Of a stretch of 64,000 nucleotides of DNA, positions 7,301 to 14,890 are shown one piece after another. The stretch covers positions 558,001 through 622,000 of the forward strand of contig NZ_JARBWD010000001.1 in assembly GCF_030140925.1 (NCBI RefSeq). The letters run 5' to 3'. Source of the stretch: Parerythrobacter aestuarii (GTDB lineage Bacteria > Pseudomonadota > Alphaproteobacteria > Sphingomonadales > Sphingomonadaceae). Under the pieces are notes generated by a model. That model made no database searches and was not told the origin of the DNA. It saw only the letters and a program-made list of their open reading frames with translations. The position numbers and the translations under genes are program-made. Numbering within the stretch: position 1 is the stretch's first letter; every line of letters begins with the position of its first letter.

Positions 7301-9626
7301 CGAAATTGCCGTAGGCGCCATCCTGGATGGCGCGGATGCGGGCGCGCCGGCGCTCTTCGGCCCGGGCGGCGGCTTCAGCCTGCTGCTGGCGCTGCTCTTC
7401 GGTCAGCGGCGGCCCCATCTGGAAAGTAGGCAGTTCAACCTTGCGCCGCCCTTCGTAGCCGCGCGGAGCGAAGGCTTGCGGGGCTTCGCCCGAACCGGCG
7501 GCGGGCGCAGCCGGGTCCTCGGTCCGCTGGATCTGGCCCTCGTTCTCTTCGGCGAGTGTCTCGGATCCCGGCACGCGGCCCATGTCGGCGACGAATTGCG
7601 ATTGCGCGTCGCGCAGCTGGCCGGCCATGGTCTCGACGCGCTGGTCGGCGACAGCTGCCGCATCATCGAGCCGCTGCGCTTCGGCCTCGGCAGCATCGGG
7701 AGTTCCGGTCAGCGGTTCCAGCTCGCCGCGGGCCTGCGCGGTCTGGCCATCCATTTCGACCAGCTTGGCATCGATCTGGTCGGCCGAGCCCTTGGCCCCT
7801 TCGATCGCGGCCTTGGCGGTGGTGTTCTTCTCCTTGGCTTGCGCCGCATCGGCCTGCAACTGGACGGCCCTTTGCTTGGTGGCGCTGGCGGCCTGGTCCA
7901 TCGACGCGGAGTCACCCGCGACCGAGCCCATCTGACCACTGGTTTCGCCTGATTTCTCTGCAGCTTCCGGATCGTCGGGCGTGTTGGCCTGGGCTTGCGA
8001 GGCGGAATCCGATGCTTCCGACGCCATCGGGCCGCTTTCGCCTTCGGCTTCGCCAGCCTCGGCTTCGATCCCGGGAGCTTCCTGGGCGACGGTATCGGCC
8101 TTCTGCTCCGAGGTTGCATGCGCGTTGTCGGCCTCGGCAAGCGCTTCTCGGCGCACTTCCATGTGACCGTGCGAGGTCGTGAGCCCGGCTTCGGACTCGG
8201 CAATGTGCTGGTCCGCAAGCGCCAGGTTGCCGCGCAACAGGATGGCATTGGCGCGCTGCTGCTTGGCCTTGCGCCGCAGCGCATAGGCTGCCTCGCGCGA
8301 GACCTGCAATTGCGCTGCCACGGCCTGCACCATGGCTTCGTTCTGCGCTTCCGGCGGCAGGGGTTGGCCATCGCCATCGACAGGTTGGGCGATTGGTGGG
8401 GCTTCGATCGGCTGGGGCGCTTCGGGTTCCGGCAGGCTCGAAATCTGCGCCATTGCATCGCCGATCGGATCAGCGGCGGCGGGTGGCTCTTCGGTTTCGG
8501 CACCCTCGGCATCGGGTTGTTCGCTTTGCCCGTCGACCATGTCTTCGGTCGGGCTGTCGGCTTCCTGCTTGACCTCGTTGGCGGCCTGCTCGACCTTGGG
8601 ACCTTCCTGCGCAGGCCGGTCGGTATCGGGTTTGGCCTTGCTGACCAGCGGGCCCGCCTTAGATTGCTTCGCCGACTGGTCGACTTGCGGGACCGGATCG
8701 CCTTCTTCCCAGTCGCCACCGTCGTCCTCGTCGACATTGGCGATTTCCGCATCCATCCGCGCCTTGGGGGCGCTACCATCTTCTGGGTGCTGGTGATCGG
8801 CCGGGGCGCGCTGGACCAGGGCGGGACCCGACGAGCCACCTGCCTGCTGGACAGTGTGCGTGGCTTCATGCGCCATCAGCGCGGTGTCGTCGGCGCTCTG
8901 ACCCGGGCCGAGCCAGATGTGGTTCTGGTGTGTGAACGCCTTGGCACCGATCGAGCTCGCCGCGTCGGCCGCGTCGCTGTCCTGGTGCACGCGGACATGG
9001 CCCAGGTCTTGCCCCAGCTCCTGCTCGATCGGCCCACGCGTGCCATCGGGGATGGGTTGCCCGGAGCCGGGCTTTGCCACCGCCTGCGCAACGCTGGCTG
9101 TCGGCCTGGGAGTCGAGCCTCCGCCTTCCTTGCGCTGGACCTTGGCAGCGCAGGCGGGGCAAGTCCCGCCGTCCTCGGATTCGCCACCGCAGCTGGCGCA
9201 TTTGCGTTGGACAGATGGAGCGCCCGAGGTGTTCGAAACCGGCCCGGATTGGCCACCCGACGTCACTGCATCGGCGACCCGGTCCGCCTCTTTCTCATAG
9301 GCATCGCCGGGTGTGTTGATTTGCAGCTTGGCCTGGATCGCTGCCGCAGCGTCGTCCTGTTCCTCGTCGTCCACGGCATCGGGGAACGGATCCTGCGGCA
9401 AGCGCTGGATGGAGCCGTCGGGGAGGGCTTCCTCGTCTTCGATTTCCGGCGTGCCATCGACCGGCGCGCGCTGGAGGAAAGCCGGAGTCCCGCCTCCACC
9501 GGCCACGCCGCCAAGGAAGGCCGGAACCCCAACCTCGGCTTGCGGATCTGTTGCTTGCCGCCCTGTCTTGTGGGTCGCGTCTCCCTGGTCGGACGGCTTT
9601 TTCCGGAGCGCGGCGGATGCACTCAT
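4374..9626 (-). CDS. eCIS cargo / polymorphic toxin: DUF4157 domain, long repeat linker, C-terminal GH-E-type nuclease
   Basis: A 1750-residue protein and the likely payload of the injection system. Visible order: a disordered N-terminus; a CxxC...CxxC zinc-ribbon-like segment (Cys 143, 146, 156, 159); a DUF4157 eCIS-core domain (about 190-262) with a metallopeptidase-like HEATH at 253-257; acidic linkers; an Ala/Glu/Gln-rich coiled-coil region (about 430-720); a hydrophobic segment (about 860-940) that could cross or insert into a membrane; a Pro/Asp/Glu/Gln-rich region with imperfect repeats (about 1060-1560); and a compact C-terminal domain (about 1590-1750). The last part contains DMGHIE (GH near 1677), REFM-like RKFMLRSDNYRFE and HDNRSEG, matching the HNH/Endo VII GH-E toxin pattern. 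No signal peptide. Start ATG overlaps the upstream stop by 4 bases. DUF4157 is known to mark eCIS-loaded proteins; the DNase role is inferred. Confidence 0.85.
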   Translation of the reverse strand: MSASAALRKKPSDQGDATHKTGRQATDPQAEVGVPAFLGGVAGGGGTPAFLQRAPVDGTPEIEDEEALPDGSIQRLPQDPFPDAVDDEEQDDAAAAIQAKLQINTPGDAYEKEADRVADAVTSGGQSGPVSNTSGAPSVQRKCASCGGESEDGGTCPACAAKVQRKEGGGSTPRPTASVAQAVAKPGSGQPIPDGTRGPIEQELGQDLGHVRVHQDSDAADAASSIGAKAFTHQNHIWLGPGQSADDTALMAHEATHTVQQAGGSSGPALVQRAPADHQHPEDGSAPKARMDAEIANVDEDDGGDWEEGDPVPQVDQSAKQSKAGPLVSKAKPDTDRPAQEGPKVEQAANEVKQEADSPTEDMVDGQSEQPDAEGAETEEPPAAADPIGDAMAQISSLPEPEAPQPIEAPPIAQPVDGDGQPLPPEAQNEAMVQAVAAQLQVSREAAYALRRKAKQQRANAILLRGNLALADQHIAESEAGLTTSHGHMEVRREALAEADNAHATSEQKADTVAQEAPGIEAEAGEAEGESGPMASEASDSASQAQANTPDDPEAAEKSGETSGQMGSVAGDSASMDQAASATKQRAVQLQADAAQAKEKNTTAKAAIEGAKGSADQIDAKLVEMDGQTAQARGELEPLTGTPDAAEAEAQRLDDAAAVADQRVETMAGQLRDAQSQFVADMGRVPGSETLAEENEGQIQRTEDPAAPAAGSGEAPQAFAPRGYEGRRKVELPTFQMGPPLTEEQRQQQAEAAARAEERRRARIRAIQDGAYGNFDEMDGLDKAGLALDFMMQDAFASASNIKWPDWSAGSVGKALLNIIDPRGPLNGIIGGLSMIASGGLNLFDMDQWSRDPLGNLLKSAADIATGITVILGSIVALLGVVTAISAAIAVLMFWVPPVAAAAASVMTWCASAGITVGGWTISVGLLALYFQGLLIIKNIVDVMTAETAEDLVQNTEQLSDDFSQTGNIAMQMGTAYLGAKGGPGMIDDIATNGVRTVARQEVVQGLQDAAIEVVAGEDISGVVGVARMAHGAHAHATSGGGGGGDAPRADDGSAPRPADADTSTPAPDAGGGDVRPDADASTPAPPREDAGPPPSDAPTQDAPTPNNQLPATEGPSPNLVEGDTPAPSRDMDTAPPEPPQPQSDATSDADASARTDEPGADQPPAGGEPTIDGGGSVERPDTSPQVPKADADAEGGSRQQGDADAPRPDGDGPNQRGSEDGGATLRPDAEGDGARPQDSADPNAPRPDSENPTALREAAASKPLADLSPAERRAEADQANSGPSRDIGDPRLEDIGFDSRTSLDNGKDYIRSEEQGVVCRVANMSCEVGDPNPPDPNTPTPAVNPDGGEPQPKVAEKVAAATDGEGGDSGAQQKPPGTDPEAPQKDGADDASPQRDQAEPEADQPTLEPAPETTETPDTPVPKQEEAAPDSQQQPPATDPDAPQQDGTDGTSPQRDQAEPEVEQPTPETTPETTDKPEPAQDGTDTEGQRPQTETDGAEGATQPRNDEAPDTEGADDSTKPDTGTDPEADPEVAAAARNAENKLEVADKYEAKVGEEVTPELEQQLKEDGYSVRRENGVVTQILRRKKGAKDKLPVISVEGGEISEVSLNERSQSRRDEYAGGTPDKYSKTGGEVLDRMREEGLIHGEGDLTRGNPNGLELELPDGTRMLIGKDVDMGHIEAAVDFWNRAGYKYGPKSEVMRKFMLRSDNYRFESKHDNRSEGASMDANYRKPKDPPDPIPDSWDWDTL

Positions 9627-11161
9627 GGCGGCATGCTCGCGGTGTTCTCGAAGGTCAGCGTGACCCGGCGATTGGCCTGGTAGCTACCCTCGGTGTCGCG
9701 GAAGGCCGGATCGCTGCTCCCCTGCGCGCGCGAGGCGCTGGCGTTGGCCTCATCCCTGATGATCCGGTCTTCGGAGATTCCCAGCTGCAGCAGGTAAGTA
9801 TGGACCGCGTTCATCCGGTCAAGCGCGAGCTGGCGGTTTCCGGGCCCATCGCCGCCTTGCATGTCGGCAGAGGCCGCCAGGCGGATTTGTGCTTCGGGAT
9901 TCTCTGTCATGAAGCTGGCGACATCGCCCATTTTGCCGAACTCGCTGTCGGTCGGCATCGACTCATTGTACCCGAAGTAGATGATGATCGGTTCGTGCGT
10001 GTAAAATTCACGGAATTCCGACAATGCATCGTCGAACACGTCAGACCGATAGTCCTCTTCCGATCCCGATTGGAAGACGCGGGTGACGTCGAACCATTCG
10101 TTGCTGGTCCCGGTCGCTCCGTCGGTCTCGAACCCCCAGCGGACAGCGCCATATGCGGTCTGGTTGTCCCGCCCGAGGGCCACAGTTTCGAAAGTGTAGC
10201 GCAGCGGGAAGCTCGATTTCGGAAAGTCGTAAAGATGCGCCGAATGCCGATCGGTTGGAGAGCGGTTCCAGCCGAAGCGCTGATCGTTCGCAGGATCCTC
10301 GGGGTCCTCGGTCGGAAAGCCAGTCCAGTACCAAGGCTCCGAATTGCGTTCTGCAGGGAGCTCACCGTGCAGCATGTCGACGTTCGTGCCTTCCGGTGTC
10401 TTCACATGTTCACGATTGGATTCGTCTCCTGTCCAGACATAGTCGGGCTGGCCGGGCTGATTGACCCGTTCCATATCAACGGTTTGCACCAGTCCGATGC
10501 GGTTCGAATAAGGCGCTTCGGCATGGGGCATGAAGCCGAATTGCGCTTCCATCCCGTGGCTGGTTACGCCGCCTCTGGTCCGGGAGCCGGTCGTTAGAGA
10601 GACATCGAACAGGCCAAGACCGGTGTCTTCGCCAGGCGCATTGATGCTCATATCGAACTGCGCCGCACTGGCACCAAACTGGCGCTGTTGGGCGACGTGG
10701 GTCAGCTCGTGATCGGCAAGGTCTGCTGTCAGGCTTCGGCCCGGCGCAAGGTGGATGGCGTTGCCGTAAGTCATGGCATTGGCGCCGAAGGCGCCGGCCA
10801 GCGGGCTGTCCTCCGTCACCCGGACATCGGAGAAATCCTCCCCCAGTCGACCTTCGGTCTTTGAACGCTCGCGCGCTCCCAGCGGGCGACCGGCGTCGGG
10901 GCTGGCTTGCATCGCTTGCGCGGCCGCTGTCCCAAGGGGCGTCGCAACCGGCGCTTCGCTCACCTCATGCCCATGCCCTGCGCGGGCTTCCTTTTCCGAC
11001 GCCGACGACACGTCCGCTTCGCTGGCACGGGGCTTGGCAAGGTAACGCGGCATTCCCTTGCCGACGCCCACCTGCGGGGCGACGCCTTCAGTGTTGCGTC
11101 CGCGCCGCCCCTTCTTGCGACGACCGGTGTGTCGCGCGGGGGAGTGCGGGCGAGCGCTCAC
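9623..11161 (-). CDS. DUF4157 (eCIS core) protein with C-terminal OmpA-like domain
   Basis: About 512 residues. A basic N-terminal tail is followed by a DUF4157 domain near residues 85-155, including LGEDFSDVRV and a metallopeptidase-like DHELTHVAQQ. The middle region (about 160-390) is unrecognised and rich in Trp, Tyr and acidic residues. The C-terminus (about 405-505) is an OmpA/MotB-like peptidoglycan-binding fold (LAASADMQGGDGPGNRQLALDRM, then NRRVTLTFE). There is no Sec signal, so the OmpA domain probably reaches the cell envelope with or inside the particle. I chose GTG 11161, whose GTGA overlaps the ATPase stop; the open frame extends upstream but only inside the ATPase gene. It overlaps the toxin start by 4 bases. 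Confidence 0.8.
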   Translation of the reverse strand: MSARPHSPARHTGRRKKGRRGRNTEGVAPQVGVGKGMPRYLAKPRASEADVSSASEKEARAGHGHEVSEAPVATPLGTAAAQAMQASPDAGRPLGARERSKTEGRLGEDFSDVRVTEDSPLAGAFGANAMTYGNAIHLAPGRSLTADLADHELTHVAQQRQFGASAAQFDMSINAPGEDTGLGLFDVSLTTGSRTRGGVTSHGMEAQFGFMPHAEAPYSNRIGLVQTVDMERVNQPGQPDYVWTGDESNREHVKTPEGTNVDMLHGELPAERNSEPWYWTGFPTEDPEDPANDQRFGWNRSPTDRHSAHLYDFPKSSFPLRYTFETVALGRDNQTAYGAVRWGFETDGATGTSNEWFDVTRVFQSGSEEDYRSDVFDDALSEFREFYTHEPIIIYFGYNESMPTDSEFGKMGDVASFMTENPEAQIRLAASADMQGGDGPGNRQLALDRMNAVHTYLLQLGISEDRIIRDEANASASRAQGSSDPAFRDTEGSYQANRRVTLTFENTASMPP

Positions 11162-13113
11162 GCGACCTTCCTCGCCACCGCCAGCTCCGACGGGACAGTC
11201 AGCCCGAGCTTGCGGTATTCGGAGCGCAATGCCTCGAGGATCAGCAGGTAGTCGATCACGCCGTCCTTGGCGCGGGCCAGCACAGCCGCCATCAGCACGA
11301 CATTGCGGATGTGTCCGCCCGTAAGATCGGCGAAGGCGGCAAGGCGGCTGAGTTCCGAGCCGCTCAGCGCATGGGCGCTGCCCAGATGCGCCAGCCACAG
11401 GGCATAGCGCTCTTCCACTTCGGGCTGGTTGAAGTCCACAATGGCGTCGATCCGGCGAGTAAAGGCCTCGTCGAACCGGTTCTTGGCATTGGAGGTAAGG
11501 ATCACGATCCCGCTGAAGGTTTCGATCCGTTGCAGCAGGTAGTTGGTCTGCGCATTGGCAAAGCGGTCGTTGCTGTCGGAGATGTCGGTGCGCTTGCCGA
11601 ACAGCGAATCCGCTTCGTCGAACAGCAGCACCAGGTCCTGCTCCTCCGCCTTGGCGAGCAGTGCGGCGAGGTTTTTCTCCGTCTCGCCGATGTATTTGGA
11701 ACTCACTGCGGCAAGGTCGACGCGGTAGATCGGCAGCATTAGCTTGCCCGCCAGCCAGCTGGCGGCGAGCGTCTTGCCGGTGCCGGAAGGTCCCGCGAAG
11801 AGCGACCGGACCCCGGTCTTGTAGCGCGCCTGCAGCGCCCCGCCGAGATTGTCGGTCAGTTTCTCGCGCGCACGGCAGCGGGCCACCAAGTGGCTGAGTT
11901 CGCGTTCGAGCGCGGGTGTAGTGATCATGCTGTCATCGGCGATGACATCGGTGATCGGCTGCGCCAGCGAACCCAGTCCGGCCCCTTCGGACGACCAGAT
12001 CGCCGCTCGCAATGCTGCCTTGTCCGGCTTCTCCAGCCCGCGAATGACGGCCTCGGTCCGGGCATAGCGGCAGATTTCCGCGATCCGGCCGGCACTTTGC
12101 AGATGCTCGCGGCCTAGCTCGACGCACAGCGCTTCGTCGCTGAAGCCTTCGCGCCATAACCTGGCCCGCTCCTCCGGCTGTGGAAGTGGCAGGTGCCATT
12201 CGTTTGTCGCTCGCGCGTTGTCCCCGACAGAGCCTTCAGGGCCCATGCAGACCAGAACCGGTCCAGCATATCCCGCCAGCGTCGGCAGGGCGCGGAATTC
12301 GCCCGGCGGCACATCGGTTTCGAACACGGGCAGCAGGTTGGCGGCAACGAGAAAGGGTCCGAGGCCCGCCGTGTCGGTGCTGTCGAGATCGAACAGGGCG
12401 GCGGTCTTGCCGGTGGAGTTTGCCAGTCGGGCGGCGACTTCGCGGCGGTCCCCTCGTGACAGGCTGCGCAGGACCAGCAGAGTGCCGGGTTGCTCCTCGA
12501 TCCCGCGGGCAACCGGCTCGAGCGCATCAGCCAGGCTCTGCGGCCAGGCAGGATTGATGGCCTGCGCCTGCTCAGTCAATCCTGGCCACTGCACTGCGGC
12601 GCTCGACAGGCAGGCGACCATCGGATCGCTCAGCCAGATGGCGCGCTCCGGGATGGGTCCGGCGTCATCCATCCGCAGCAGGCCGGCACGGATAGCAGGA
12701 CCGGTGGCTAGTGCAGCGAGATCGGATTGCCCCCCAGCAAGCGGGGCAAGGATGCTGGCCAACAGGCCATGGGTCGGACGCGAGCCGCCGACCGGCGACT
12801 GGAGATAGGTGACGCAGCGCCCGGCCATGGGATCGCATTCGACGGCAAGCGCGAGCCCGATCGCCGCGCGTTCCTGCGGCGACAGGCCCAGCGCTGAGGC
12901 AACCCGTCCAAGCGGGCCGTCGGCTTCGCGGGCATTGGCAGCCGCGAAGCTGGCGGCATGGTTGCCGCCGATTCGGGCGCGAGCGCGCTTCAGATAGGTC
13001 GTTTCAGGAGAATCCTCGCTCCCGTCGGGCAAGGCGGCACCAAGCAGGCCCAGCGCCAGTTCGGCCATGGTCGGCGCCAATTGCGCCTGGATGGGGGCCG
13101 GATCAGTCGCCAT
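11158..13113 (-). CDS. eCIS AAA+ ATPase (Afp15/Pvc15-like)
   Basis: About 651 residues. A divergent N-terminal half is followed by a canonical AAA+ module: Walker A GPSGTGKT, Walker B LVLLFDEADS, sensor-1 ILTSNAKN and an arginine-finger region EAFTRRID. This is the CDC48/FtsH-like ATPase found in nearly all eCIS loci (Afp15, Pvc15), thought to help load cargo or assemble the particle in the cytoplasm. It sits directly between the putative tape-measure gene and the two DUF4157 genes, as expected for a loading function. I chose ATG 13113 because GGAG lies six bases ahead; a TTG at 13125 is also open. It overlaps the upstream gene by 11 bases and the next by a GTGA. Confidence 0.9.
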   Translation of the reverse strand: MATDPAPIQAQLAPTMAELALGLLGAALPDGSEDSPETTYLKRARARIGGNHAASFAAANAREADGPLGRVASALGLSPQERAAIGLALAVECDPMAGRCVTYLQSPVGGSRPTHGLLASILAPLAGGQSDLAALATGPAIRAGLLRMDDAGPIPERAIWLSDPMVACLSSAAVQWPGLTEQAQAINPAWPQSLADALEPVARGIEEQPGTLLVLRSLSRGDRREVAARLANSTGKTAALFDLDSTDTAGLGPFLVAANLLPVFETDVPPGEFRALPTLAGYAGPVLVCMGPEGSVGDNARATNEWHLPLPQPEERARLWREGFSDEALCVELGREHLQSAGRIAEICRYARTEAVIRGLEKPDKAALRAAIWSSEGAGLGSLAQPITDVIADDSMITTPALERELSHLVARCRAREKLTDNLGGALQARYKTGVRSLFAGPSGTGKTLAASWLAGKLMLPIYRVDLAAVSSKYIGETEKNLAALLAKAEEQDLVLLFDEADSLFGKRTDISDSNDRFANAQTNYLLQRIETFSGIVILTSNAKNRFDEAFTRRIDAIVDFNQPEVEERYALWLAHLGSAHALSGSELSRLAAFADLTGGHIRNVVLMAAVLARAKDGVIDYLLILEALRSEYRKLGLTVPSELAVARKVA

Positions 13114-14890
13114 CCTGCTCTCCAAAATCGTAGTGGATCGTCACCACCCGCCACAGCCAGGCGCACCAGCCCGGACTGACATCGAGCGCCCAGCGCCGGA
13201 TGGTGAGGTCGATCACGCCGGCATCGAAGGCGATGTCGAGATGCGTTGGCGAATGCGCTAGCGTGCCATGGCGGCGCAACAACTGGGCTATCCGCAAGTG
13301 CGGACCGTTGCGGAGGAGACGGCGCAGTCCGAGCTCGCAGCTGGCGAGCATGGCTTCCTGTGAGAAGGCGCGGGGCGATCCGCGTTCGACCCGGTGCCTG
13401 CCGGCAAGAAGCGAGCGTGTTGCCGGGCCTGCGCGCCCGTGCCAGGCGGCAAGGATCAGCCGCCCCTGCATCGCCACGCGCCAGCCGGGATGGCCGGTGA
13501 CTGGGTGGATGCGGATCGCCTGGGCGGTGTCCAGCAGCATCGAGGGCAAGAGCTGGAAGGCGCATGGCGTATCGGCGCTCTCGGGAGCTTCTCCCAGCGC
13601 GTCGAGAAAACACAGCGCGGGATCCTCGACATGCGGATCGAGCCGTTCGAGCATGCGCCGCAGCAACATTTGCCCGGTCGCTTGGGCGAGATGCTCGGGC
13701 CGGTTGAGCCAGCTGCCGAACACTCGCTCGATTAGTGCGATGGCATAACCGATCCCGGCGTGGCGGGTCGGCTCGAAGCCGGTGATCGGGGCGGGTTCGG
13801 GGTCCGCAGCGATCTCTGCCTGAGACTGCGCCCGGGCCGGTCTTTCGGCATCGGCTTGGCGCGACGGCATGCTTGCCGGGCGGGCCGTGCCAGAACCGGG
13901 AGCGGGCTCGACAGAGGCATCGGCAACCACCTTGGCGATTAGAGCTTCGAGGGTCGTTGCGCCGGTTCGGGCGTCGGCGGGTGCGTCCGGCGAGGCGGGC
14001 CTTGCTGCCATCGCGCCCAAATGGGCGGCAAGGCGTGCGAGCGGCAGCGGCGGGAAGGTGCTGCTGCGACCGGCCTCGGCCCAGTATCGCACGAGGTCCG
14101 TGACCGCTGCGACCCGTTCAGGGCTGGCGGCGCGCCCGCACTCGCTCAGCGCCAGTGCGAAGAGGATCGCCAGGGTCTGATGGTCGGGCAGGTCTGCGGG
14201 CCTGGCGCTCGTCATGGAAAGCGCGCTGACAGGATCTCGCAGCACAAGTGCGAGATCGCTTGCGAGCGCTTCGAGCTTCGGCAGAGTGGATGGATGAGCC
14301 ACCCGGCCCAATCCCGCTGCGCCGTTCGTCAAGGCCCAGAGGATGGCGGCAGCTGTGGCGGCGGGAAGCCGGCGCAGATAGGCGGGCAGCTGTGCGCCCA
14401 GTTCCGGCAGCAGCCTGCGCAGCGCCGGGCCGGCCTGCGCCATGGCCAGTTGCCCCGTGACGATGGCTTCGAAAATGCGCTCGGGCCGGGCAAACAGCGT
14501 TTCCCCCAGAACAGCGCGATAGGGCCAGGATCGGGGAACCGGCTTGTCCCGGGCCATCGCCCTGAACACCGCCAGATGGGGGTCGAGCGGGTCAGGGAAC
14601 AGGACAGCTTCCTGCTGTACCTCGCCATTCTCCGGCGGGATCACGGCATGGCGGGCCGCGTCGCGCAGGATCGCGGCGAGCCTGCGCTTGATCGCCAGCT
14701 GGTCCTGCCGCGACCCGATCGGGCCGAAATCGATATGGCGAATGACCAGCAGCCCGCGGCGCACCGCCGGGCCTGCGGCCGACAGCTCGGTCCGGAACGC
14801 ATCCTCGATCGCGCTTTGCACCATCGGGATGCCGCGCCGCCCGTGCGCCTTCACGCGCAAGTGTTCGATGCGCGCGCCCTCATGCATCAT
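13103..14890 (-). CDS. eCIS protein, CIS_TMP-like (putative tape-measure protein)
   Basis: A 595-residue protein. The N-terminus (IEHLRVKAHGRRGIPMVQSA) and the C-terminal beta-rich segment (DLTIRRWALDVSPGWCAWLW followed by RVVTIHYDF) resemble the family annotated as contractile injection system tape measure proteins, which precede the ATPase gene in many eCIS loci. The centre is Ala-rich and helical with a Pro-rich break near residues 310-370. A role in setting tube length or in assembly is inferred from the family and from gene order; the sequence alone does not prove it. The start ATG overlaps the upstream stop by 4 bases. Confidence 0.65.
   Translation of the reverse strand: MMHEGARIEHLRVKAHGRRGIPMVQSAIEDAFRTELSAAGPAVRRGLLVIRHIDFGPIGSRQDQLAIKRRLAAILRDAARHAVIPPENGEVQQEAVLFPDPLDPHLAVFRAMARDKPVPRSWPYRAVLGETLFARPERIFEAIVTGQLAMAQAGPALRRLLPELGAQLPAYLRRLPAATAAAILWALTNGAAGLGRVAHPSTLPKLEALASDLALVLRDPVSALSMTSARPADLPDHQTLAILFALALSECGRAASPERVAAVTDLVRYWAEAGRSSTFPPLPLARLAAHLGAMAARPASPDAPADARTGATTLEALIAKVVADASVEPAPGSGTARPASMPSRQADAERPARAQSQAEIAADPEPAPITGFEPTRHAGIGYAIALIERVFGSWLNRPEHLAQATGQMLLRRMLERLDPHVEDPALCFLDALGEAPESADTPCAFQLLPSMLLDTAQAIRIHPVTGHPGWRVAMQGRLILAAWHGRAGPATRSLLAGRHRVERGSPRAFSQEAMLASCELGLRRLLRNGPHLRIAQLLRRHGTLAHSPTHLDIAFDAGVIDLTIRRWALDVSPGWCAWLWRVVTIHYDFGEQDGD

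Noticed and set aside
7995..9683. 562-codon plus-strand open frame opposite the toxin gene
   Set aside because: Antisense to the DUF4157 domain and repeats; the low-complexity sequence reflects the complement of Ala/Asp/Glu/Gln-rich codons.
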